Assembly (NCBI GenBank): GCA_003868215.1
Contig: QWDQ01000004.1
Coordinates: 620,001-684,000, forward strand
From: Pseudophaeomoniella oleicola
Lineage: Eukaryota; Ascomycota; Eurotiomycetes; Phaeomoniellales; Phaeomoniellaceae
Length of the DNA stretch: 64,000 nt
Direction: 5' to 3'
This document shows, piece by piece, positions 1-11,135 of this stretch. The notes beneath the pieces are model-generated. The model was not told the DNA's origin. It searched no databases and worked only from the letters and a program-made list of their open reading frames with translations. The position numbers and the translations under genes were made by a program. Numbering within the stretch: position 1 is the stretch's first letter; every line of letters starts with the position of its first letter.

Positions 1-630
1 TCCAAAACAGAGTGTTTCAATCATCAACCCGTAGCTCTCAGTCGTTCCGCAAGGTCTTTTCTTTGGCAGCATGAAATTCAAGGTGTCGATCACTTTCAGC
101 TGTCTCCAGGGTCCGAGGGTCCTCATTCCATCCACACAAGTACCTGTCCCTGATCGATCAAAGTAGACGCTAGAAACCGGGATGTCTTTTCTTTTGAGTG
201 GCTATGCTAATATATTCGATCATTCCTGGCTCGCTGGGCTTATATCATTATCCAGCCATATCAAGGAAACGACAGGAGGATTTGCGTTGATGTTGTTCAA
301 TCGCTTCGGGGAACCAAAAGTTAAGTCCTTCCCCGTTGTCTTTGCTTTAGAAGCAAGCTCATCTTGGCGATGCTTGTGTTTACGTGACATCATTTTTTGC
401 ATCTGAACCCTTTGAAAATCTGGAATTTCAAACGGATTGACGCTTGCTGTCAACGTGCAAAGCCACGCTCATATTGATTACCTAGGAATAATTTACTTTG
501 TACCTGAAAATAGATCGCCCCGGTTTTGGCGCCCTGCGAGCCTGTTTTCCCTTCACAAGTTCCTTGTCCCACAGCCACGTCTAGAGCACGAAGCGAGCCA
601 GGCGATACGATCCTCTTGACGCAGGCATCG
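1..630. other. Left edge, no supported gene
   Basis: I see no convincing gene here. A short basic open frame lies on the minus strand at 220-453, but it lacks an ATG at its head and matches no family I know. The stretch probably holds the promoter and 5' leader of the hydrolase-like gene that starts at 631. Confidence 0.4.
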
Positions 631-1377
631 ATGCCATCCATTCCAAAGCCATCAGACTTTCCATCGCCTCTAGCCCCCGTCATCCATCCATCTCCCCTCC
701 CTCCATCATCCTCCATAGCCAATGTAGTAATCTTCCTCCACGGCCTCGGCGACAACGCCACCAACTTCTCCGGTTTCGCCAAAGCGCTCAATCTCCCCGA
801 GACGCTGACGATTACCCTGCAGGGCCCGACGCCTTTACCGCTGCCACTGCCCCAAGGATATCACTGGGGCGATGATATCGTCGTCGATCAGAGCTCGGGG
901 GATTTGGACCCTGATGCCGGGTTCGACCGAGCCAGGAAACTCGTCGCGGAAGACGTCATTCGGAGCACGCTGATTGGCAAATGTGGGTTCCGACCACGCG
1001 AGATCATGGTCTTTGGCTTCGGTCAGGGGGGCATGTTGGCGCTGGCCGTGGCTAAAGATCTCGGTCCAGATGAGCTCGGCGGCGTCATCTCGATTGGCGG
1101 AGCGATCCCATCGAGTGCGAGACTCGTCAGTGGGGAGAAGTCCAAGACGCCCATACTCCTGTTAGGTGGTGCTAGGGGTGCTTTTTCAAGTGCTGTCGGC
1201 ACAGCCGTTAAAAGTATTCAGGGTACGTTTCAACATGTCGAACATCACCAATGGAGGAAGATAGACGACAGCATGCCTGCAAATCGTGAAGAGGTACTAC
1301 CCATGATGCAGTTCTTTGCAAGACGATTACGAAGTCGCAAAGGGGTTCCGGAGGGAGCAATAGAGGTTGGCAGTTAA
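631..1377 (+). CDS. Alpha/beta-hydrolase fold protein (phospholipase/carboxylesterase family), probably non-catalytic
   Basis: This is a 248-aa single-exon protein of the acyl-protein thioesterase/carboxylesterase family. The oxyanion-side motif FLHGLGD lies near residues 35-41 and the nucleophile-elbow region near 128-134. The elbow reads GFGQGG, where active thioesterases have GFSQGG, so the nucleophile position (about residue 131) is Gly. The usual GD-x-D acid motif and the late catalytic His are also not visible: the matching stretches read GGARGA and DSMPANREE. From the sequence I infer a pseudoenzyme or binding protein. I recall fungal relatives with the same GFGQGG, which would make this a feature of the subfamily and not local damage. 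The start is the ATG at 631; the open frame extends upstream to 526 without a better start. The gene converges on its neighbour with only 48 bp between the stop codons. Confidence 0.8.
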   Translation: MPSIPKPSDFPSPLAPVIHPSPLPPSSSIANVVIFLHGLGDNATNFSGFAKALNLPETLTITLQGPTPLPLPLPQGYHWGDDIVVDQSSGDLDPDAGFDRARKLVAEDVIRSTLIGKCGFRPREIMVFGFGQGGMLALAVAKDLGPDELGGVISIGGAIPSSARLVSGEKSKTPILLLGGARGAFSSAVGTAVKSIQGTFQHVEHHQWRKIDDSMPANREEVLPMMQFFARRLRSRKGVPEGAIEVGS

Positions 1378-1425
1378 CTTATATACTATTCATGTTGTAC
1401 ACAAAACGCACTGGGTATCGATAGT

Positions 1426-3436
1426 CTACTTAGTTGCCGCCTCAAGGGCCTTCTTCGCCCTATCAACCGCCATTTGCGCTTCTTTTCTCACCTCGGCATC
1501 CACTGGATCCGAGGGCTTTCGTCCTCCTTCTTGGACAGCAAGGCGCATGAAATCCTCGGTCGACTTCAAGGCATCGCGGCCAACAGCAAAGATATCACGT
1601 ATAAAGTTCTCTCGGCATGTCTCCCACTGCTTTTGCAATCTTCGCAACGAGAAAACAACCCCCAACGCGAAGATAGTACCGCATTCGTACAGACTCGGGG
1701 TCAAGGTTGAGACATAGGTCAAGGCGCTGAGAGCTGTCGTTGTCGCAGAGAATCCCACTGCCTTGAACAGAGAACTCTGAGCAGTTGCAGCCATGGTCGG
1801 TATTGCTGTGGATAGAAAACCCTGTCTCGCTCTTGTTAATTCGGAAGATTTGAGTGTCGGTTGATCTGGGACTTCGAGGTAGTCCGTCGACGAGCTTGGA
1901 ACACTGGGCTTCAGCGAAGGTGGCACATCATTGCCATCGGTAGTAGCAAATTCTAGCAGTCTACCGTCATACGACACGAAATTGATGAGGCCTGCCTGGT
2001 GCAGTCTACCCAGTAGTTCGAATACCACGAGGCTTGATTCTCGAAGCCAATATCTTTGGGTAAGGTCTGTAACGATCAATGGTACGTCGTCGACCCTATA
2101 AAACAATTTGTACCACGCCAGTTTGCGCCACGTGGTTGACTCGAACCCTCGAGCGAGCGCTGTTTGCAATTCAAGGTGAGCTTGTGCGAGAAAAGCATCT
2201 ATGGCTGTTTGTAGTTCTGCCCGAGTTTTTGCACTGACCATACCGGCTTTCTCTTCGGCCAGTGCTTGTGCCGCCTGTTGTTCAAGGTTAATAGTGGCGG
2301 CATCTAGTATAGACTCGATTACTTGTAGCAGTGTTTTCGATGTTTGTCCGTCGGTTGACGCAGAATCAATTAGCCATTTTCCGAGTTTCGGAAGCCCGCT
2401 GCCAGACCATGAAACTTCAAAGGCTGTTGCATGTTCCAGGGACTTTCGCATCGCTTCCAGGTCTCCTCCGACACGTGAAATGTCCAATACCGTAATCTTA
2501 TCCCCCTTCACGGTCGAAGCCGTTCCAGGCAAATGAACCATAGAGTCTACTAAGCTTCTCTCACTGACAGCTTTATACGAGGTCAACGCCAGCAGTTGTG
2601 ACATGCTCTGAAATTCGTCCAATCCATTGGCCAAAATGAGAGTCTTGTGGACGGGAAAGCTAACGATGGTCTGTCTTCCCGAAGCAGAGGTAGGAGTTCC
2701 CGCGAAAGGAGTGAGAAAGGTGTCTGATTCGACGGTCGAACTTGGGTCTATTGAGCCTGGGGCGAAGACAGAGGAGATGAGTATCTCAATATGGTGTTCA
2801 CGGAGTATTGGCGCTGGTATCGATACTGTCGGGATCGCTGTCCTCGACGGCTGAAGACTAGGACTCGTAGGTTCTCCATACCTATAACCAGTGAGCTATG
2901 TCTCCGTAAAGTGACATGTATCCGTACCGTATGAGTATTCCACCTGTATCCCTCTCGTCATCTACTATCAACTGCCTTTCCCAGTTTGCTTCCTGCTCCA
3001 GCGAATCTGCCAATAGAAGTCGCACTACTTGTCTCGCTGTACTTGACTTGTTGATACCTAATACTATAGTCGCAGTCAGTCAGCCATGCACCGGTTCTTC
3101 GTATCTGTCTCCGAACGTACTAGCTACCCTCGTCACCGGTCTGTCTGTCTCCAACCCAGCAAGTGCTAACTGTAATCGACTTTGATTGACTTGGGCCGGG
3201 GCTTTTTTTTGCAAGTTCTGCAAGGCATCATAGAGCTCTCGATACCGCGTAGGTATTTTTTTCGCGGCATTTACGGCAGAAGACGATGCCAATGTGGAAT
3301 TATATCGCATCGACACGCGTTTCGGGGACGCATTGGATCGAGGAAGCCGCCATGTTGAACAGGCTGGACAATAGAACAGATCATGCAACAAGGTATCAAA
3401 ACTTCTGCGAGGTGAAACAGAGTACTTCAAAGGCAT
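1426..3436 (-). CDS. Mmc1-like mitochondrial protein
   Basis: Three exons, 3436-3121, 3063-2928 and 2881-1426, give 635 aa. Introns are 57 and 46 bp (GTACGT and GTACGG donors, TATAG acceptors). The first 60 residues are rich in Arg and Ser with almost no acid, as expected of a mitochondrial presequence. A family-like block RYRELYDALQNLQ follows in exon 1. The central and C-terminal part has the conserved WRKLAWYKLFYRVDD block (about residues 402-416) and a hydrophobic hairpin near 525-563, probably one or two membrane segments, before a charged C-terminus. I place it in the fungal Mmc1 C-terminal-domain family; the biochemical role is unknown to me. It is divergent from the pICln-like gene (556 bp between starts). 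The family call is from memory of conserved blocks and could be wrong in name, but the exon joins are strong. Confidence 0.72.
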
Positions 3437-3992
3437 TGTAGCCTTTCCCCTCGTCGTTGCGAATCCTCCACCGGCAGTCGAAGATGCATGCGCTTCAGGC
3501 AAGTACAATACTGTAAATATATCCAAACTCTCCACAAACTTGAGCTCCAGAACCAAGATCGGTTTTCTGCCGGTGATGAAAGGCGGCCAAGGATGATCTC
3601 TCTAATTAGTGATTTCCTCCCCGCAGCTCTTATGATCCATTCTACTCCCAAGAGACTTCAGTCCGTTCAGTCTCTTCACGTCTGTAACTCTACCGGTAAA
3701 TGTTCTGACCAAGAAAATGAAACCCTGAGTCATAGACAGATGTGGTCTAGACCTGGGATCATAATTATATACAGAATTATCGTACAGTAGATGCATAATA
3801 TCTGACAGAACCTACAAGTGGGACGACAAACTGGGAAGCTCTCCCAAAAATTTAATCCCCGTAATATTTCTAAGTGACGAGCATCACCAAGTACAACAAG
3901 CTGCAAGGTTGAAACCAATCACGATACTGCAATAGCCAGATAACAAGCACTCTTCTATATCTAGTGTCTGGCATACGTACTCTGTCGCCGTC
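3437..3992. promoter_or_regulatory. Divergent intergenic region between Mmc1-like and pICln-like genes
   Basis: The 556 bp between two divergent start codons must carry both promoters and 5' leaders. I see no clear TATA box or recognisable factor sites, and no gene. Confidence 0.45.
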
Positions 3993-5125
3993 ATGGAACT
4001 TATACACTCTGCCCCGGACACCTCGGCTTATATCTCCTTATCGGAGCACCAATCCGCGACCCCCGCCTCGTTCTACAACGGCCCTCCAGTCCTCCATTAC
4101 CACAGTTCGCGCGCGAAGATAGTGATCGTCGCATCGGACCTTGACGAGAGCAGTCCACTAGCTAGCTTAGCGGGAGCTTACAATACTTCTCAAAAGGGTG
4201 AAGCGACTACCAATGGAGACTCCACGGTTGCTACTGCTGATACCAGCGCCGCCAGCGAGGATGTGGATGGTGCAACAGAGGATCAGGACCCTGTAATCGC
4301 GGACGGACAGATATGGGTCACTTCCGAGTATGAGTCCCCTACGTCGCTCTTCTTCTGAACTTAAGGATAGGGAACTGATGCTCCTCCAGAAAACTTATCC
4401 TCTACTCCCCAAGCGCCTCAACCGGTCTCAAGATCCCGTACCCTTCAATCTCCCTCCATGCAATCCAATCCCTCCCCGCCGACGAAGGCCAACAAGGCTT
4501 GTACATGCAGCTCATCACCCCAACTCCGGAAGGAACCTCAGAAGAAGAAGACGAAGACATGGACTCAGTATCCCTTACAATAATCCCCTCCCCCTCTCCA
4601 ATCGACTCCTCTGCCCCTCCAGAAACGATCACCGATGCCCAAAACGCAGAGAACACGCCAACGCCAACCGAAGCCCAAGTGCTGTTCACCGCTCTCTCCG
4701 CCTGCTCGAATCTGCACCCAGACCCGGCAAATAATGACGAAGAATCCCACGACAACAACAACGCCCTTGCCGACTCCTCACTCTTCCAAGCCGGTCTGAT
4801 CCACCCGGGTAGCCAATCTGGAGGTCTACCACCCCCAATGCCCGGCAGCGGAGGCTGGATCACCGCAGAGAACATGCACGAATATTTCGATGATCAAGGT
4901 AATTGGATCGGTGGAGGAGAGGACGAAGAGGTAGAAGAAGGCGGGGAAGAAGCAAACGAGGCTGAGACGGACGGAGCAACAGCATCAGCTACAGAACAGA
5001 CTCCACTGGGACCCGGTGCAGGTACTGTCCGCCCACGCGAAGACGACGACTCCACCGCTGCTGCTACTACCGCTGACATCGAAAGCGATGAGACCGACGA
5101 GACGAAATGGCGGAGAACGGGATGA
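3993..5125 (+). CDS. pICln/Lot5-type protein (regulator of volume decrease family)
   Basis: Two exons, 3993-4327 and 4390-5125 (62-bp intron, GTATGA donor, CTCCAG acceptor), encode 356 aa. The join restores the PH-like pICln core: LHYHSSRAKIVIVASDL, then GQIWVTSE joined to KLILYSPSASTGLKIPYPS, then ISLHAIQSLPADE and GLYMQL. This is the Voldacs/ICln family. In animals and fission yeast pICln chaperones Sm proteins with the PRMT5 methylosome, and budding yeast Lot5 is the distant relative. The C-terminal half is acidic and low in complexity (for example EDEEVEEGGEEANEAE), typical of pICln, whose acidic tail contacts Sm proteins. Function here is inferred from the family. It is convergent with the RdRP gene. 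Confidence 0.85.
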
Positions 5126-6241
5126 CTTTCGATTCAATTCGATGTTACGTCTCAAAAAGAAAAACGGGTTTCATGCTCTTTAATATCCCCTTCCCTTCAA
5201 CTTTCACCTTTTTTATTTGAAGGGAGAAGGGAAGGTTATGAATGCTACTTCCTGGGATCGGTAGGGTATGTATGTATGGATATATGGGCTTTTGTTTGTA
5301 CTTTTACCACCTACATTACGATCCATAAGAATGGATTACAAAAGAGGAAAAGGGGACAGGAAACAAGGGACGAGAGAGAGATGGGAGATTTGATACCCCT
5401 TAACTCTCTTATCCTCCTGGAAATCAAACATCAGAGAATAATATCTTAACGGTTATACACAGTACATGAGCGCACGCGGGAAAAGTAAGATGGATGCATG
5501 AATGAATTTGATTACCTACCTACCTACCTTGAACGTAACATTGATGAAAAGAAAAATCAATCCACTGATTAACCAGCTGTACGTCGATTTGACTTGACTT
5601 GACATGACTCCCAATAGACTAACCCACGAACCTATCATAGTTCGATCCCTGATCTCTACTCTGTTCGCACACAAGACAACATGGAGAGAGACCTGATAAC
5701 CATTGAGAAAACACAAGAAAGAAGAATGAAAGAAGAAAAAAGAAAAAAAAAATTCTCTCGTGAGAACAGAACATTAACGTCTCGAGAAAAGCCGAGAAAG
5801 AAAATAGGGGTGGAATTGGTACCGTGGTCGAGAACAAGAGGATCGTATTAATCGTTCTCATTGGTGTAAAGAGATGTTCCTGTTTCCAGCATGGGAGAGG
5901 TCCCCCTTCCGTCAAAGAGTAAACAGCGATTCAGACGACCAGAGGGGGATTTCGAAGGTAATGCGCCGGAACTGCCATCGAGGAAAATGAGGGCCCGTCT
6001 CTTAACCATCGAAAATGATGGGGCCGGATAGGTTGAGTCTGCCCGAATTTGGGGAATGTTCAGTGCTCACTCGTCGAGGGAGATGCTGTGATGACCCATA
6101 AAAGAACAGCAAGGTGTGCGGACTTTACCAATGGTCGATAGAGGGTGAAAGAACCCGGAAATGAGAACAAATGCGCCCCATACTCGTCTCAGACTTTGTC
6201 AGATCCAACTACGTTCGTCCTGTCCAACGACCGAATAATGT
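5126..6241. other. Convergent intergenic region
   Basis: This stretch lies between two convergent stop codons and contains 3' UTRs. It holds a short TACC tetranucleotide run (about 5513-5528), purine-rich stretches and an A-rich patch near 5730-5750. I see no gene. Confidence 0.5.
5513..5528. repeat. TACC tetranucleotide repeat
   Basis: Four tandem TACC units in the convergent region after the pICln-like gene. Confidence 0.8.
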
Positions 6242-9200
6242 TCAAACAGGATAATGCTCCAACTCCGCTCCGAGCATGATCTGACTCATACCATCCATCC
6301 AGCCCCAAGAGTCTTCGTCTTCGTCTCCATCTCCTCCAGCCACTTCGCCTATCGCAGGGTGCTCGACTCTTCCAGCTGCCATGGCAGCTACCATTGCCTC
6401 AGCCTCAGTATCGTCTCTTTGTTTCTTGAACCTACGAGCACTCCTCGCATCGAATTTCATGTGTATGTAGAAGCTCTGCAGCATAGCACGCTTCAACTGC
6501 GGCTGAGCTCGCGATTTTAGTTCACAAAGTTCTCCACCAGCCAAGTACCAGGAGCATTTACCCGCGAAGAACGGCGTGCGGGAGCGCAAGATCTGATGTT
6601 GGTAGAGACAAGATGCGCGTAGGAGGGCCCAGTGTGTGTAAGGATTGTTCGTGTCTCCCAGTTCCTCCACATATCGGGTATAGACGGGATGATCAATATG
6701 CTTAGGCTGGATGGCTTGGAAGTGTTCGCGAATCCCGCCCACTTTGTCGAGGAATTTATCATCGAGATCGGCGTCTGGACGAGGAGCCACAACGTCCTTC
6801 CATTCTTTGCGTATACGATCGATGTCCGTCCATAACTGCTCAAGCATTGTCTTGAGTCTAAGATCCCTTGATTTGACTTCTTCAACCGCCCTCGCCTCAG
6901 TGGTCTCCCAAAGTGCGGTCAGAGTTCCATCTGCTTGGTTCAGTCCCGGAAGGCTCTCCGACTGGCGCTTATAATCGGTGAGAATATTATGGTATATCCG
7001 ATCTGCCACTGTGAATCTTAGATAATCCAATATGTTATCACTTTTTCCCTTGGTGGTCGAAGAGTCTCTGTACGCAGGCACTCTACGCCTTCGCGGGCTA
7101 ACTGCTTTCAATATCCTGTTCCAATGGTCCTCTGTTAACAGCGACCCAGCTTTTGCTGCATCGACTAGATAGCCCGCGGTAGTGGCAAGCCAGACTGCAT
7201 GTGGTGATGATATAGAACCTTCGTCGTAAACTAATTTATCAAATTCAGAAGCACAGTGACCCAGGAAATTCGGCTGCAGATTGAAAGAGAAGCAGTTCTT
7301 GAAGAACACATTTACTTCGTCTTTGCGAGGCTTTCCCCGTTTTGATCTTTGGAATATTGATGACAACTCAGTTGCCCTCGACTCAATGCCACATTCAACT
7401 TTCGATGGTGGATCTGTCGGGATATCCGAGTTCTGGAAAGGTTCAACAAGTGTTTGGTCCCAGCAAAGCCAGACCGTATCACCATCGTAATCGCCGCCGG
7501 ACAACATAGAAGCAAGCGGGGTGGTCCCCGTTGTTGGAAAGACAACAACATCTCGAAAATGTCGAAGCTTTAAATTGAAGCGAGCTTTCCTCCTTTGGAT
7601 GTCTGACCCTAGGAATGCTGGTGACCGTGCAACTAAGACATCAAACCCATCTAGTATACTGTCGTTGAATCTGTCCGGATCTTCATCCCATACAGACGAG
7701 AACCCGCAATGAATCTCGTCTTCAGCCAATACGCCGTACGGATCTGCAATACAGTAGACAGAGGTTGACAAAGGTACTCGAATCTGAAAACGATCGATAT
7801 ATCTCGATAGATAGTCTTTCAACAGCTCGCGCACCCTGTCATGCAGTACCCGAGAAGTCGACAACTTGAATCCACTTTCGACCATGAAGATTGCTTGTTC
7901 GGCAATCTCCCTAGGCCATTGGCCAAGCGCTTCGATATGACGCCCTCTTGCCGAGGTCCTTGCCCCATTGATCCAGGCTCTCAAGAGTAGAGGTTCATCA
8001 GCAGCTGATTTCAAGTCCTCATAGACGGAGGAAGTGTCGTTCTCAAGAAGTTCCCGTAGGACCGACTTGTGTACTCCTCTATCACGGAGAATGGTCAGAA
8101 GTTGGTAGTTCACGGCAGCTGCTCTAGGTGGCCTTGACCATTGCAATACCTCGAATGTTCGCTGAGTTTCCGGTGCATCAGAAACATCTGCAGGATGCGG
8201 AAGGATCTTGAGTTGAGAATCATCCGATACTTCGATATAATATCCTCGAGAAGACCTTATCGGGCAGTTTTGGTCTTTGTCAACCATCCACATTCCTTTG
8301 GCACCAGCTATACGACCTTGAAAAACAGAAGGAATAGTGTTGAGACCGATGGTGTCACATATACTTCGAGCTAGGCTCTCTGACATTCGTGCACATCCAT
8401 CGTTCATGATGGGATGCCCGCAAGGGATGCGTGCAAACTCCATTGGCTCAAGCACCACACTAGCCAATGTCTTGGACAAACCGAGTGAGAATCGTTGGAA
8501 AGCTTTGCAGTCTGTTGACTGTATATTTTCCGAGATAGGTATGTGCCACTGGAGGAACCTTCGTATTGGTATTTTCTCTATTCCGATTCCACTTTCAGCG
8601 AAGAACATTACCCTATACTGAGGTGGGCGTGGTGGTTTCGATGATTTATCTGTTTCCAGGAAGAATGCCTTCCATGTACGGCCAAGAAAGAAGTGTTTCT
8701 CCCTAGCCAACCAGGAAGATACTGCGTCTTGCACTTTGTCCGCATGTGGTTTCAAGGGATCAGGGAGATGGGGCTTTGTCAGCGACGGGAGGTACACCAG
8801 CATAAATCGGTCGGAACCAAAAGCGCGGTGAAAGCGACAACTCTTCTCTAGCCGTACTGGGCTGATGGCGAACGTAAACAATCGATTGTTCAGATCATGA
8901 GATGTGACCCATTCAAGCCTCCCAGATTGGGTGAGAGTGGAAACAGGAGATTCCTTCTCTGCTAGCCGTCTTGCATGGTCTTTTCTGTAGGCGTCCACTG
9001 TCGGGTATGGTACCTTTTTGAAAGGACTTGAATCTCCACGTAATGCAGAAGCAATATTTTTGGTGGAAAACTTGTGGCGTGGGATGCGCTCATCAACAGA
9101 GGATTCAGTCCGCTGGCTGGTCGCTGCTGTGGAAATCAACGATACCTGGCTGCCGTTGTGGAGGCGATGATGATTGTCAAGCATTCGAAGCGACCGTTGA

Positions 9201-10120
9201 ACATTATCATCTTGCAAAATAGACGACATGCCGTCAGCTGGGAAGCTCTCTTGACTGCCATCTGCCAAAGAAGATGCAACAGTAGAAGCTGGCCCAGGTT
9301 GACTGAAGACTTGTGTTGACGTTGTAACAACGGTGTCGAAACTAGTTCCAAGATTGTCTCCTGTTGAGCGTGGAGGAGCCTGTAGCGAAGCTGCAGGTGT
9401 GTGAGTGTGATTGTCCCCCTTGAACTCAGGAAAGTAGTTAGTTATCACTTTTACCGATTTCCGTTTCTTCGCGGGAGAAATGCAAACCTATGGAACGGTG
9501 AATAAGGGGTTCGCAACGGGAAATCATGAACGTACTTCTGGCGCATCACTGACCGGTCGCTTGGAGTTTGGTCTTGAGGCTGTCTCGTCCATGTTTTCAG
9601 CAATTTGGCCAAACGGAGGGGTCACTGGACGCGGTAGCTTTGTAGCAGTCACATCGACATCAACGTTGTTTGCCCGAGTAGCTGACTCTCTCGCTTGAAA
9701 TTCTCGAATTGCAGCCTGTAGAGTGCGGAGCAGTAATTCGAGAAAGACTTTTCTCTTTTCAGGACTCGCTGATTTCGATGACATGAGTTTTCTTCTGAGG
9801 ATCTCACTCGGATCACTCGGCTGAGCTGGCAGTGTCTCCGGTGCTTGATTGACCTTCCATTGCCACCCTGAGTACTTTTGCGATGCTCTGTCGAACGTAT
9901 CAATTGCTTCCTCAAGATCATCAAGCCTCCAAGAAAGGATCTTGATTGCTTTGTAACAGCGAGAGGCTACAGAGGATGGGGTTGCTTGATCTTCACTTCC
10001 TTCAAGCTCTTCCTCTGCCCTGGGAATACCAAGATCGTACCGCGCATTGAGTCTGTCTACCACATCACGTCGAGCGCCCCTTGCAGCCTCCGGAGTGGTA
10101 CGTGGTGTTGCAGCATCCAT
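6242..10120 (-). CDS. RNA-dependent RNA polymerase (RNA silencing)
   Basis: Exons 10120-9536 and 9487-6242 (48-bp intron; donor GTACGT, acceptor CATAG) encode 1276 aa. It belongs to the eukaryotic cellular RdRP family (QDE-1/SAD-1/Rdp1), which makes double-stranded RNA for Dicer in quelling, meiotic silencing or heterochromatin pathways. The catalytic signature GGDYDGD sits at about residues 859-865, giving the invariant DxDGD metal-binding loop. Upstream are FxGR..GAKGMW and the EVLQWSRPPRAA block. The N-terminal ~200 residues are family-poor, and a basic KKRKSVK patch lies just after the splice junction. Length is close to fungal relatives (about 1200-1400 aa). The first ATG in frame is at 10120; the frame is open a little further upstream without an ATG. 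I cannot assign it to the QDE-1, SAD-1 or RRP-3 clade by eye. Confidence 0.92.
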
Positions 10121-11135
10121 ACGAAGAGATGGCTGCCTTCCTCTTTGACGCAACCAATGTTAGGTCTCGTCAGGAGCTCGTAGCATCAATAGATACAAAC
10201 CAGCCGCTGCGGTGGTAAATTCGACAACGCCGGTAACAAATCTACGGCACTGGTTTCCTTTGGATCAGACGGGTCTCCATGTCGCCAGGTCAGAGACGCA
10301 CAGCCTCGTCAAGGCTCAAACACCTAGAGCGAGACCTCCCATTCGTGAAGCACATGAACTGAGGCTTGACCGGGGTCAAGGATCTTCGTTGGGAAGGCGG
10401 GCAATCCCGTGGGCCAATCTAATCTCGGCTCGTGCCATGGTGTGCGGCATGGCTTGCATAGGATTGCTTCTCATTCCTTTGATCGACTTACACACCTCGT
10501 CAAATTCTAACCTCCATAGATTGGCTGTATTGACCAAGGTCCATTATGAGCCTGTTTGCAAGAGAGCAAGCAGTAGTTAACAGAAGGGTACGATTACAGT
10601 AAGCACGTCAATGAAGATGCGTCGTTCTCCAAAAACACGTCAAGCCGTGGTTTGGTGCTTAAGATCCCATAAGTGATACCTCAAGGCACCGAAAGAAAGG
10701 ACACTGTACCTCAGGTAGGTGCAGGGTGCCCCGCAATCACTGTCTACTTGAGTGATTTATAGTTAACCGTTAAGGCCCGGACCCCTGGATCGTTGACTTT
10801 TATGGCCTCAGGCATCCAGAAATACCGGACGGCATCCGTTGACGTGAACCTAAAGAAAATATGATAGGCCTGCCTGCCGTATGCGTAAGCCCTACTAAGA
10901 GATTCTGGCCAACGACCTGCAGACAAACACATCTTCACCTTAAGCCTTGTCATATCGACCTCCCCATCACCATTACACATGAGAGGAAACAAGGCAAACT
11001 TCGTCAGGATTCCATTTTACCAGCCGTGGTCATCATAACACCTCGAAAATTCTATGGCGTATTTCACAAATACAATGTCCTCGCAGATGGTTATTGTCAA
11101 ACTCCTCCAGGGTCCTTTCAAGCAACAATTTGTCC
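10121..11135. other. Intergenic region upstream of RdRP
   Basis: About 1 kb between the RdRP start and the calcineurin A stop, both genes being on the minus strand. Only short non-conserved open frames are present. It presumably carries the RdRP promoter; I see no recognisable site or RNA gene. Confidence 0.45.

Noticed and set aside
220-453. 77-codon basic frame on the minus strand
   Set aside because: It starts without ATG, has no recognisable family and no supported exon join. It could be part of a gene lying beyond the left edge, so it is left open and not annotated.
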